NCBI RefSeq assembly: GCF_027270315.1
Contig: NZ_CP114413.1
Location: 8,866,001-8,930,000, forward strand
DNA length: 64,000 bases
Direction of reading: 5' to 3'
Origin: Streptomyces cinnabarinus
GTDB lineage: Bacteria > Actinomycetota > Actinomycetes > Streptomycetales > Streptomycetaceae
Shown here: positions 17,591 to 26,067 of the stretch, piece by piece
How positions within the stretch are numbered: the first letter of the stretch is position 1
How the letters are laid out: every line of letters begins with the position of its first letter
Position numbers and translations under genes: made by a program
The notes under the pieces: model-generated
Databases searched by the model: none
Told to the model about the DNA's origin: nothing
Seen by the model: only the letters and a program-made list of their open reading frames with translations

Positions 17591-18811
17591 TCAGTGGGCC
17601 ACGGCGGCCGCGCCGTGCTCGTCGATCAGCGCGCCCGTCGCGAAGCGTTCGAGGGCGAACGGGGCGTTCAGGGGATGCGGTTCGCCCGTGGCGAGGGTGT
17701 GCGCGAAGGTCCAGCCGGCGGCCGGGGTGGCCTTGAAACCGCCCGTGCCCCAGCCGCAGTTGACGTAGAGGTTCGGCACCGGAGTCGCGCCGATGATCGG
17801 GGAGGCGTCCGGGGAGACGTCGACGATGCCGCCCCAGGTCCGCAGCACATGCGCGCGGGCGAAGACCGGGAACAGCTCGACGGCGGCGGCCATCTGCCGC
17901 TCGATGACGTGGAAGGAGCCGCGCTGCCCGTAGCCGTTGTACGAGTCCACGCCCGCGCCCATCACCAGCTCGCCCTTGTGCGCCTGGGAGACGTAGACGT
18001 GCACGTGGTTGGACATGACGACCGTCGGGTGGACCGGCTCGTGCAGCTCGGAGACCAGTGCCTGGAGCGGGTGGGACTGCACCGGCAGCCGGATCCCGGC
18101 GCGCTCGGCCAGCACGCTGCTGTGGCCGGCGGCCGCGAGTCCGACCCGGCCCGCCAGGATGCGGCCCCGGTTGGTGTCGACGCCCACGACCCGGTCGCCG
18201 TCCTTGAGGAAGCCGGTGACCTCGCAGCCCTGGATCAGGTCCACGCCCAGCTCGTCGGCGCGGCGGGCCAGCGCCCAGGCGACGTGGTCGTGCTTGGCGA
18301 TCCCGGCCCGGGGCTGGAAGGTGCCGCCGAGCACCGGATAGCGGGTGCGGGGCGAGAGGTTGAGGATGGGGCAGACCTTGGCGATCTCGTCCGGCTCCAG
18401 CCACTCGGCGTCCACTCCGTTGAGCCGGTTGGCGTTGACGCGGCGCACGCCCTCCCGGACGTCCTGGAGGGTGTGCGCGAGGTTGAGGACGCCGCGCTGG
18501 CTGAACAGGAAGTCGTAGTCCAGCTCCTCCGGCAGGCCCTCCCACAGCTTCAGGGCGTGCTCGTAGATCGCCGCGCTCTCGTCCCACAGGTAGTTGGAGC
18601 GGATGATCGTGGTGTTGCGGGCCATGTTGCCGCCGGCCAGCCAGCCCTTCTCCAGGACGGCGACGTCGGTGATGCCGTGGTTCTTGGCGAGGTAGTAGGC
18701 GGTGGCCAGACCGTGACCGCCGGCGCCGACGATGAGCACGTCGTAGGAGCGCTTCGGCTCGGGATTGCGCCAGAGCCAGTCCGGGTGCTCCGGCAGCGGT
18801 GCGGCGGTCAT
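17591..18811 (-). CDS. soxB: Sarcosine oxidase beta subunit
   Basis: A 406-residue FAD subunit of the DAO/glycine-oxidase family that carries the sarcosine oxidation site. The FAD-binding motif VLIVGAGGHGLATAYYLAK is at about residues 25-43, followed by the EKGWLAGGNMARNTTIIRSNY segment seen in heterotetrameric beta subunits. The C-terminal WGTGGFKATPAAGW segment closes the flavin site. Its ATG overlaps the glyA stop (ATGA), so glyA and the oxidase genes form one transcript. Only its neighbours separate it from other DAO-family oxidases, and they fit. Confidence 0.95.
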   Translation of the reverse strand: MTAAPLPEHPDWLWRNPEPKRSYDVLIVGAGGHGLATAYYLAKNHGITDVAVLEKGWLAGGNMARNTTIIRSNYLWDESAAIYEHALKLWEGLPEELDYDFLFSQRGVLNLAHTLQDVREGVRRVNANRLNGVDAEWLEPDEIAKVCPILNLSPRTRYPVLGGTFQPRAGIAKHDHVAWALARRADELGVDLIQGCEVTGFLKDGDRVVGVDTNRGRILAGRVGLAAAGHSSVLAERAGIRLPVQSHPLQALVSELHEPVHPTVVMSNHVHVYVSQAHKGELVMGAGVDSYNGYGQRGSFHVIERQMAAAVELFPVFARAHVLRTWGGIVDVSPDASPIIGATPVPNLYVNCGWGTGGFKATPAAGWTFAHTLATGEPHPLNAPFALERFATGALIDEHGAAAVAH

Positions 18812-20109
18812 GCCGGCGCTCCGTTCAGGTGAGGGTAGAGGGGGAAGTCGGCGGCGAGCCTCTCGACCCGGGCGCGCAGCTCGTCGTCGGGGCGTTCGCC
18901 CTTGAGGGCCTCGGCGACGATGTCGGCGACCTCGCGGAACTCCGCGTCGCCGAAGCCACGGGTGGCCAGAGCGGGGGTGCCGATCCGCAGGCCCGAGGAG
19001 ACCATCGGCGGGCGTGGGTCGAAGGGCACCGCGTTGCGGTTGACGGTGATGCCGATGCGGTGCAGGCGGTCCTCGGCCTGCTGCCCGTCGAGGGCGGACC
19101 CGCGCAGGTCGACGAGGATCAGATGGACCTCCGTACCCCCGGTCAGGACCGTGATCCCGGCCTCCGCGACATCATCGGCCAGCAGCCGCCCGGCGAGGAT
19201 CTTCGCGCCCTTGAGCGTGCGCCGCTGACGGTCCTTGAACTCCTCGCCCGCGGCCACCTTGAAGGCCACCGCCTTCGCCGCGATCACATGCTGAAGCGGT
19301 CCGCCCTGCTGGCCCGGGAAGACAGCGGAGTTGATCTTCTTGGCCAGGTCGGCACGGCTGAGGATCACACCACCGCGCGGGCCACCGAGGGTCTTGTGCG
19401 TGGTCGTCGTGACGACATCGGCGTAGGGCACCGGGCTCGGGTGCAGCCCCGCGGCGACGAGCCCCGCGAAGTGCGCCATGTCCACCATCAGATACGCGCC
19501 CACCGCGTCGGCGATCCGCCGGAACGCGGCGAAGTCCAGCCGGCGCGGATACGCCGACCAGCCCGCGACGATCATCTTGGGCCGGTGGGCCAGGGCGAGT
19601 TGCTCGACCTCGTCCATGTCGACCCGCAGGTCGGACTCGCGCACGTGGTAGGGCACGACGTTGTACAGCTTGCCGGAGTAGTTGATGCGCATGCCGTGGG
19701 TCAGGTGACCGCCGTGCGCCAGGTCGAGGCCGAGGATCGTGTCGCCGGGCTTCAGCAGCGCGAACATCGCGGCCGCGTTGGCCTGGGCGCCCGAGTGCGG
19801 CTGCACGTTCGCGGCCTCGGCGCCGAACAACTCCTTCACCCGGTCAATCGCCAACTGCTCGACGACGTCGACGTGTTCGCAGCCGCCGTAGTAGCGGCGG
19901 CCGGGGTAGCCCTCGGCGTACTTGTTGGTCAGCACCGAGCCCTGGGCCTCCAGCACGGCGGCCGGGGCGAAGTTCTCCGACGCGATCATCTCCAGCGTCG
20001 ACTGCTGACGGCGCAGTTCGGCGTGGACCGCGGCGGCGACGTCCGGGTCGAGGTCGCCGAGCGGGCGGGACAGGGAGGAGGCGGTCGTGGTCGACGGGGT
20101 GGTTGCCAT
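18808..20109 (-). CDS. glyA: Serine hydroxymethyltransferase
   Basis: About 433 residues, a PLP enzyme that joins glycine and 5,10-methylenetetrahydrofolate to give serine. The PLP lysine is in VVTTTTHKTLGGPRGG, and other family blocks (SENFAP, NKYAEGYPGRRYYGGCEHVD) are intact. As first gene of the sarcosine oxidase operon it can consume both products, glycine and methylene-folate. It is likely a second, pathway-specific copy besides a housekeeping glyA elsewhere; that is inference. The ATG at 20109 is preferred over the GTG at 20115 because an AGGA site then has normal spacing. Transcription should start near the palindrome at 20144-20155. Confidence 0.95.
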   Translation of the reverse strand: MATTPSTTTASSLSRPLGDLDPDVAAAVHAELRRQQSTLEMIASENFAPAAVLEAQGSVLTNKYAEGYPGRRYYGGCEHVDVVEQLAIDRVKELFGAEAANVQPHSGAQANAAAMFALLKPGDTILGLDLAHGGHLTHGMRINYSGKLYNVVPYHVRESDLRVDMDEVEQLALAHRPKMIVAGWSAYPRRLDFAAFRRIADAVGAYLMVDMAHFAGLVAAGLHPSPVPYADVVTTTTHKTLGGPRGGVILSRADLAKKINSAVFPGQQGGPLQHVIAAKAVAFKVAAGEEFKDRQRRTLKGAKILAGRLLADDVAEAGITVLTGGTEVHLILVDLRGSALDGQQAEDRLHRIGITVNRNAVPFDPRPPMVSSGLRIGTPALATRGFGDAEFREVADIVAEALKGERPDDELRARVERLAADFPLYPHLNGAPA

Positions 20110-20143
20110 CTGCACACCATCCTGGGAGACGACTGAAAGGTGA

Positions 20144-20155
20144 CTGATATATCAG
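20144..20155 (+). promoter_or_regulatory. Perfect palindrome, likely GntR operator
   Basis: CTGATATATCAG is a perfect 12-base palindrome lying between glyA (minus strand) and the GntR-type regulator gene (plus strand). Its TGATATATCA core is the size and A/T type bound by FCD-group GntR dimers. It sits about 35 bases before the glyA start, where a bound repressor would block the promoter. The regulator assignment is inference from position. Confidence 0.6.
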
Positions 20156-20201
20156 CCCTTGCGGTAAGGTATGTGAGCTCGCCGGACAGGTCAAGGGGGC
20201 G

Positions 20202-20870
20202 TTGATGCAGCAGATGGCGACCGAGCCCAGCAACGAGGAGCTCTCCCTCGCCGAGCGCGCCTATCGCGTCATCCGCGACCGGCTCGTCCTGCTGGAGATC
20301 CGGCCGGGTGCTCCGATCAACGAGGAGCAGCTGGGGCAGTCCCTCGGCGTCGGCCGGACACCGGTACGCGAGGCGCTCAAGCGGCTTCAGTACGAGCGCC
20401 TCATCACGACCTACCCCCGACGCGGCACCTTCGCCACCGACGTCCACATCACCGACCTGGCCCACATCTCCGAAGTGCGCCAGGAACTGGAACCCCTCGC
20501 CGCGGCCCAGGCGGCCCGGCGTGCCACGGCGACGGACCGGGCGACCCTGACGGCGCTACGGCAGGAACTCGAGAGCGGGGACACCCGGCGACAGGACGCC
20601 ACCGAGCTCCTGCACCTGGACCTCCAGGTTCACCGCGCCGTCTACGCGGCCACGCACAACCCGTATCTGGAGGACACCCTCGTCCGCTACGACAACCTGG
20701 CCACCCGCATCTGGTGCCTGTTCATCGACCGGCTCTCCGACATGGCCGGCCACGTCGCAGAGCACGGACCGCTGATCGACGCGATCGTCGCCGGTGACCC
20801 CGAGCGGGCGGCGCGACTGGCCCGCAGCCATGTCGAGGGGTTCGAGCGGGCGGTCCGCGACGCGATGTGA
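20202..20870 (+). CDS. GntR-family regulator, FCD subgroup
   Basis: A transcription factor of about 222 residues. A winged helix-turn-helix at residues 12-78 (INEEQLGQSLGVGRTPVREALKRL) is followed by an FCD ligand domain whose likely metal ligands are visible: LDLQVHRAVY, EHGPLI and SHVEGF. Members usually repress a neighbouring operon and are released by its substrate. It faces away from glyA-soxBDAG and is probably their switch, with sarcosine or a related compound as signal (inference). The frame opens with TTG directly followed by ATG at 20205; an AAGGGGG site fits either. Confidence 0.9.
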   Translation: MMQQMATEPSNEELSLAERAYRVIRDRLVLLEIRPGAPINEEQLGQSLGVGRTPVREALKRLQYERLITTYPRRGTFATDVHITDLAHISEVRQELEPLAAAQAARRATATDRATLTALRQELESGDTRRQDATELLHLDLQVHRAVYAATHNPYLEDTLVRYDNLATRIWCLFIDRLSDMAGHVAEHGPLIDAIVAGDPERAARLARSHVEGFERAVRDAM

Positions 20871-21104
20871 AGGGCCGGGTTCCTGGGCGTCCGCACGATG
20901 CATCTGGGGCCTGCCCGCCAGGGTGGTCCGCAAGTATGGAGCGACGTCGTCCTCCGACAGCTGGGTGATCACGCTGCGGACGCACCGCTCGATCTTGTTC
21001 CGGGACGCCGGCCTGCGGTGAGGCGCCGGAACGCAGCGGCGAGGTCCGCCGCGAGCCTGTCGGCGTGGGATCGGTACGGTCGGAAGAATCACGAGGAGGA
21101 CAGG

Positions 21105-21932
21105 TTGGACGACGCGCGGTCAGCGAGCGATCTCACGGTGCGCCTCGACGAGCTCGCGGCCGGGCTTGCGGACCCGGACTGCGACGTCGATGCCCTTGCA
21201 GAGATCGAAGAGCAGTTGATAGCCGCCCGGCAACGGGAGCTGGTTCCCTACCTGGAGGCGCACCTCACGGCGGCCGTGGAAGCGGGCAGCTGGTACGCCC
21301 GTCATGTGCTCGCCCGGATTCTGGCCGAGACGGCCGGCCGCACGTCTTTGGCTGCCCTGTTGCGTGCCTACGCTCGCGATCTGGGTGACGACCAGGACTC
21401 TCTCGCGACGACGCTTTACGTATGCGCGCAGGAGGACCCGTCCTCCGCGCGCGAGATCCTCGTGCCGTGCGCCGATGACAGCGATCAGGACCTTCGCCGG
21501 GCGGCGATCTGGCTGCTCGGCTTCGTCCCCGAACCCGCTGATCTCAGCCTGCTTGCCCACGCCGCGCAGGACTCGGACGAACGGATCCGGACCGCGGCCG
21601 TGGGCACACTGTGCAGCCACGGTACAAGCCCGGCGGCCGTCGACCTGCTGCTGAACCTGCTGGACGATCCATCCGCGCAAGTGCGCATCTGCGCTCTCGG
21701 TTCCCTCGGTTTCCTCCAGAAGCCAAGAACCTTGCGGAAGATCCGCCTGCTCGCGAACGACGACAACCCCCGCGTCCGCGCCTGGGTCGCGATTGCCCTG
21801 GGTCGCTTCCCCGTCCCGGAGCGCGCCGATCTCACAACCTCGGCTGTGCTCGACCGGCTGAGTACGGACCCCGACCCGTACGTTCGTGAACAGGCGGCCA
21901 AGGCACGCCGGCCCGAACCCCGCAGCACCTGA
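21105..21932 (+). CDS. HEAT-repeat protein
   Basis: A 275-residue alpha-helical repeat protein. From about residue 100 there are successive HEAT/PBS-type repeats: DSDQDLRRAAIWLLGF, DSDERIRTAAVGTLC, DPSAQVRICALGSLGF, DDNPRVRAWVAIALGRF and DPDPYVREQAAKA. Such solenoids usually bind other proteins; the partner is unknown. The frame stays open upstream to 20898, but a TTG at 21105 preceded by GAGGAGGACAGG gives a much better start and a domain-consistent protein. It stands alone and converges on the metalloprotease gene. Confidence 0.75.
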   Translation: MDDARSASDLTVRLDELAAGLADPDCDVDALAEIEEQLIAARQRELVPYLEAHLTAAVEAGSWYARHVLARILAETAGRTSLAALLRAYARDLGDDQDSLATTLYVCAQEDPSSAREILVPCADDSDQDLRRAAIWLLGFVPEPADLSLLAHAAQDSDERIRTAAVGTLCSHGTSPAAVDLLLNLLDDPSAQVRICALGSLGFLQKPRTLRKIRLLANDDNPRVRAWVAIALGRFPVPERADLTTSAVLDRLSTDPDPYVREQAAKARRPEPRST

Positions 21933-22016
21933 CAAACACAGCACGACACAGCATTTCAGGTTGCCCACGGCCGAAGTCACCCTGGGCAGCGGCGGGACTT
22001 GGACCACCGTTAGAGG

Positions 22017-22032
22017 CGGCCCGCCCGGGCCG
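22017..22032. terminator. Hairpin between convergent genes
   Basis: CGGCCC-GCCC-GGGCCG can form a six-pair GC hairpin in the gap between two genes that converge (stops at 21932 and 22081). There is no U-run, as is common in actinomycetes. It is a weak candidate for a two-way terminator. Confidence 0.3.
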
Positions 22033-22080
22033 TCCCGGCGTCAACCGGCACGGTCCAGGCGGTGCGGCACACGGTCCGCC

Positions 22081-24684
22081 TCAGCTGCCGGGCTTGTAGC
22101 CCAGCATGAACGTCACCGGCCGGCCCGAACCCGGATTCCCCGGCTCGTTGGGTTTGGCGAGGGAGTAGACGGGAGCACCGACCGCGCTCAGCGCTTCCCG
22201 CGCGTCGTCGGCACTGTCGGCGGCCCCGTAGAAGAGATCGAATTCACCCTTCACGCCGACACCCGGCGAGCCCGTCGCCGGCTTCATGGGGACATTGACG
22301 TCCAGCATGGTGCCACCGTCGTAGGGGCCCTCGTCGGTGAAGGAGCCTTCCTTGCGGTCCTTGGTGCGTCCGGACGCGGGGTCGGGGTCACCCCGCCCGT
22401 GGTCACTGGAGAACTCGACCTGCGCGTGGTCGGCCTTGACGGTGATGAACTCGTCGAACGGGGTCGGTTCCACACCCCAGTCGACGACCCGCCGGTAGGT
22501 GATGTGCGGGACCTCGCCCGGGGGAGCCTCCGAGGTGATGGTGACCTTCACGTCGTAGAGCGAACTGCGCGAGGAGGGCCTGAACTCGTGGGTCACGGTC
22601 ACCGGATAGTCCGTGCCGGTCAGCCGTACGACTGAGACCACCTGGTAGTCCGTGGTGACGAACTGCGTGACCGTCGCGTTGGGGGAGAGGCCCTTCAATC
22701 CGTGTGCGTAGCCGCTCCATTGGCCGACCCCGCCGGGCGGGGTCACCTGGATGCCCCAGCCCTCGCAGTGACAGCCGCGCGCGGCGACTCCCTCGAAGTT
22801 GGTGGCCTTGTGCCGGATGCCGAGATCGGTGGTCTTCGATCCGGCGCTGGGCGGACTCCCGGGTGAGATGAGATTCCCACCGGGCTGTACGCCGACCTCG
22901 ATGCCGCTGTTGCCGACCACCCCGCCGAAGCGTGAGGTGTACTGGGTCTCCCAGCGCCCCTCCTCTTCGTCCTCGTCCAACCCGCCATGGCTGATCATCA
23001 ACGTCACGACATGGCATTTCCCGCCGATGCGGGTGTCCAGCGTGGTGTCCTGCCGGCGCGCGCTCTTGTCCTCGGCGAAACAACGCCGGGGGATGGTCTC
23101 CCAGTTGACTACGGTGAAGGTCAGCCGCTCGTCATCGTCCTGCATGGTGCGTACGGCCATGTTCCACAGGTCGGATGGCTTGTTGCTGCCGATGAGGTCG
23201 ACGTAGTGCACGCCGCCGTCCTTGACGGTGGCCTTCCCCGACGCCTTGCCGGTGTCCGGGGCCAGCGTCACCGTCTCGTGCGCCGGGCGGGCGACGGGGA
23301 ACGTGCTGTCCGATCCGGTGCCGGCGAGCGCGCTGCACCAGTCGGACACATCGGGATCCCGGTAGTGCCAGTACGACCCGAAGTCGGACGCCGAACCAGT
23401 GCCGCACATCTGGTAGTTGGCGACCCCGAAGGCCCGGAACTCCTCGGCGAGATCCGCGTCGTACTCATCCCTCATCATGTCCCGGATCTCGGTCTGCCCG
23501 TCCGGGAAATACGCGTCGCCGATCCGCTCCCAGGACTTGCGGACGGACTCCGTCCCGAGCCGCTCCTCCATGAACTCGGCGAAGATGAAGGCTCCGTACT
23601 GCCGTGACTCGCCGCCCCATCCGTCCCAGGCGGTCAGCGACTCGTCGGGCCGCTGGAAGAAGATGTCCAGGTGCTTCGCGTAGTCGTCGCGCTCCGCGAT
23701 CGGCATCGCCGCGTCATCCTTGATCGCCTGGTGGGCGCCCCATTCCGCGGTCGCCTCCATCCAGGCGTTGAGGCTCTTCATGTTGAAGAGCAGACTCACC
23801 CCGATGTACTTGTACTGCATGGAGTGAAAGAGTTCGTGCCGCGGCAGGTAGTACTCGTCCGCCTCCTGCCCCGCGCTCCACTTCGACCCGAGGTGGATGA
23901 CATTGGCGTCGGCCACCTCGTAGGGCTGTACGGCCCCGGTGCCCGGGGGAGCGTGCTCCGAACCGATGAAGACGGCGACCCGCTTCTCACCGGCGTCCCT
24001 CGGCTCGTAGCCCAGGGAGGCGTACTTCGCGTAGGCCACCTCGAAGGAACGGCCCATCCGGTCCACGTAGTTGGGCACCCCGTTGCCCGGCACATCGCCG
24101 ACCGTGGCGTTCCCCGCGCCGTCGTAGGGGTTGGTGTCGTTCTCGCCACCGAGGTTGTAGATGAGACTGAAGTTGGCGGTGTTGTACGTGCAGCGCTGGC
24201 CCGAGGGGAACGCCGTGCCACACTCGGCGGCCGATGCCTGCAAGGCAGCCTTCACGTCCCCGGCCGCGGGCTGCGGTTCCTGAGGATCGCGGGCGATGAC
24301 GGGTGCCAGATCAGCGGCGCCGCCGAGCCGGTTCTGCACACTGCGGCGGACCGGGTGCGGGAGCTTTCCCAACTCCCGCCCGAGTGCCATCGCCAGGATC
24401 GCCTCCTGCTGCGGCGGCACGCTCTCGTCGCGGTAGCGCTGCGGAACCCCGCCCTGGTACCCGAGTTTGGCGTACGCGTGATTGACGAACGCCTCCTCCT
24501 GCAGCCGCCCGGACCGTACGTCCTCCAGGAGGAGCCTGAGCCCCGGCTGGAAGTCCGCATAGCTTTCCGGCTCCGGCTTGGGCGGCGGCTCGCCCTCCGC
24601 CGCGGAAGCCGGAATTCCCAAGAGGGAAAAGGTCATTGCTGCCGCGGCCACCCCAACGACCGATCTTCGCCACGTACGCCTCAT
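22081..24684 (-). CDS. Secreted zinc metalloprotease, MXAN_6640-like
   Basis: An 867-residue secreted protein. A signal peptide is clear: MRRTWRRS, a hydrophobic stretch of about 15 residues and ASA before residue 29. The zinc motif HELFH is at 283-287, and NAWMEATAEW at 307-315 offers a Glu as third ligand, so it should be an active gluzincin-type protease. This and the length fit the MXAN_6640 family of putative metalloproteases. The C-terminal 350 residues are beta-rich and unassigned. The frame extends upstream to 24741, but the ATG at 24684 puts the signal peptide at the N-terminus and has GGGGAGAG upstream. It is probably transcribed alone. Confidence 0.78.
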   Translation of the reverse strand: MRRTWRRSVVGVAAAAMTFSLLGIPASAAEGEPPPKPEPESYADFQPGLRLLLEDVRSGRLQEEAFVNHAYAKLGYQGGVPQRYRDESVPPQQEAILAMALGRELGKLPHPVRRSVQNRLGGAADLAPVIARDPQEPQPAAGDVKAALQASAAECGTAFPSGQRCTYNTANFSLIYNLGGENDTNPYDGAGNATVGDVPGNGVPNYVDRMGRSFEVAYAKYASLGYEPRDAGEKRVAVFIGSEHAPPGTGAVQPYEVADANVIHLGSKWSAGQEADEYYLPRHELFHSMQYKYIGVSLLFNMKSLNAWMEATAEWGAHQAIKDDAAMPIAERDDYAKHLDIFFQRPDESLTAWDGWGGESRQYGAFIFAEFMEERLGTESVRKSWERIGDAYFPDGQTEIRDMMRDEYDADLAEEFRAFGVANYQMCGTGSASDFGSYWHYRDPDVSDWCSALAGTGSDSTFPVARPAHETVTLAPDTGKASGKATVKDGGVHYVDLIGSNKPSDLWNMAVRTMQDDDERLTFTVVNWETIPRRCFAEDKSARRQDTTLDTRIGGKCHVVTLMISHGGLDEDEEEGRWETQYTSRFGGVVGNSGIEVGVQPGGNLISPGSPPSAGSKTTDLGIRHKATNFEGVAARGCHCEGWGIQVTPPGGVGQWSGYAHGLKGLSPNATVTQFVTTDYQVVSVVRLTGTDYPVTVTHEFRPSSRSSLYDVKVTITSEAPPGEVPHITYRRVVDWGVEPTPFDEFITVKADHAQVEFSSDHGRGDPDPASGRTKDRKEGSFTDEGPYDGGTMLDVNVPMKPATGSPGVGVKGEFDLFYGAADSADDAREALSAVGAPVYSLAKPNEPGNPGSGRPVTFMLGYKPGS

Positions 24685-24838
24685 ACTGGCTCTCCCCCGA
24701 GAACGGCGGCTCCTACCAACCCGTTGTCGGCAGGCAGCCAAGGGTTCGGTGGTGCAAGCCCGGAGCGTAGGGGAGGAGGAGGCTGGATCGCCAGACGGCG
24801 CACCTGAAACTCCCGTGGTCCGCGGGTACAGGTGACTC

Positions 24839-25972
24839 TCACAGGTACTGGCCCAAGAAGTGGAAGCCGAGGCTGGTGGCGGATACCACCACCCACAGGC
24901 AGCCGCCCAGCAGCAGGGGCGCGAGGCCGGTCCGGCGCAGCTTGGCGGGTTGGGTGGACAGACCGACCGCGGACAGGGCGACGGTGATCAGGAAGACGGC
25001 GAGTGTGCCGATCGGGCCGTGGGCGGCGGGCGGGACGAGACCGGCGGTGTTCGCGGCCGCCAGGGCAAGGAAGCCGATCAGGAACCACGGCACCAGTCGG
25101 CCGACGCGTACCGGGGCGGCGGCACCCTGGCCGGGACCCGCTGTTTCGGTGTCCGCCGCCGCATCCTCCGCCGTCCGCGTCCGACGGCGGGCAATGGCCG
25201 CGAGAACGAGGCAGATCGGGATGATCATCAGCGTGCGGGCCAGCTTGACCACGACCGCGTGATCGGCCGCGGGGCCGCCGTAGGTGGCGGCCGCGGCCAC
25301 CACCGACGACATGTCGTTGACCGCGGTGCCGGCGAACACACCGAAGGCCTCCTGGCCCATGCCCAGCAGATGGCCGAGAGCGGGGAAGCTCAGCACCGCG
25401 GCGACGTTGAACACGAAGATCGTGGAGATGGCGTAGGCCACCTGCGCCTCGGCCGCGCCGATGACCGGTGTGACCGCGGCGATCGCGGAGGCGCCGCAGA
25501 CACCAGTGCCCACACCGATCAGGGTGCGCAGGTCGCGGACGACACCGAGCCGGCGTCCGATCCAGTAGGCGGCCGCGAGACAGGCCGCGAGGGTCCCGAT
25601 CATCACCGGCAGCGAGCCGACACCGACCCGCAGCACCTGAGTCAGCGACAGTTGCGCGCCAAGGACGACCACGGCGGCCTGGAGCACACCGCGCCCGGCG
25701 AAGGCGATGCCCGGCCGCAGCCGTTCCCCGGGCCGCACCGCCACGGCCACCAGCACCCCGAGCACGACCGCGCTCACCGGCCCGCCGATGACGGGCGCCA
25801 GCCGCCCCGCCGCGGTCGCGACCAGGGCGACGGCGCAGGCGAGGGCGAGCCCCGGCAGCCGGGCGACGACAGCGGTGGAGCGGGCGCCTGGCGTGGCACC
25901 GGGCCTGCGGAGGGCGGCGAGGCGGGGTGGCGCGGGGGTGCCTGACCGTGGGGAGTAGTCGGCGTTAGTCAT
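24839..25972 (-). CDS. UPF0324/YeiH-type membrane transporter
   Basis: About 377 residues with roughly ten hydrophobic segments, matching the UPF0324 (YeiH) family, often annotated as putative sulfate exporters. Family-like blocks are GIAFAGRGVLQAAVVVLGAQLSL and GVGTGVCGASAIAAVTPVI, followed by FAGTAVNDMSSVVAAAATYG. The substrate is not firmly known for the family. It diverges from a LysR-type gene, the usual arrangement for yeiH/yeiE pairs, so that regulator very likely controls it. The ATG at 25972 is preferred to the one at 25993, though no strong ribosome site is visible. Confidence 0.85.
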   Translation of the reverse strand: MTNADYSPRSGTPAPPRLAALRRPGATPGARSTAVVARLPGLALACAVALVATAAGRLAPVIGGPVSAVVLGVLVAVAVRPGERLRPGIAFAGRGVLQAAVVVLGAQLSLTQVLRVGVGSLPVMIGTLAACLAAAYWIGRRLGVVRDLRTLIGVGTGVCGASAIAAVTPVIGAAEAQVAYAISTIFVFNVAAVLSFPALGHLLGMGQEAFGVFAGTAVNDMSSVVAAAATYGGPAADHAVVVKLARTLMIIPICLVLAAIARRRTRTAEDAAADTETAGPGQGAAAPVRVGRLVPWFLIGFLALAAANTAGLVPPAAHGPIGTLAVFLITVALSAVGLSTQPAKLRRTGLAPLLLGGCLWVVVSATSLGFHFLGQYL

Positions 25973-26040
25973 GATCGCCACTCTGGGCGGCACCGCGCGG
26001 GCTCTGTAGCCCTTGATCGAGCATCAGTTCATAGCGCAGA

Positions 26041-26059
26041 CGTATGACCAACCCATACG
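26041..26059 (+). promoter_or_regulatory. Inverted repeat, likely LysR-type operator
   Basis: CGTATG-N7-CATACG is a perfect six-base inverted repeat in the gap between the UPF0324 gene and the divergent LysR gene. LysR-family proteins bind such interrupted dyads between divergent promoters. It overlaps the first possible ATG (26044) of the regulator frame, which argues that this ATG is not the real start. Confidence 0.5.
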
Positions 26060-26067
26060 GTGTCGCT

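Noticed and set aside
20116..20201. Glycine riboswitch before glyA
   Set aside because: The gap is under 100 bases and lacks the tandem conserved glycine aptamer cores; a protein operator explains it better.
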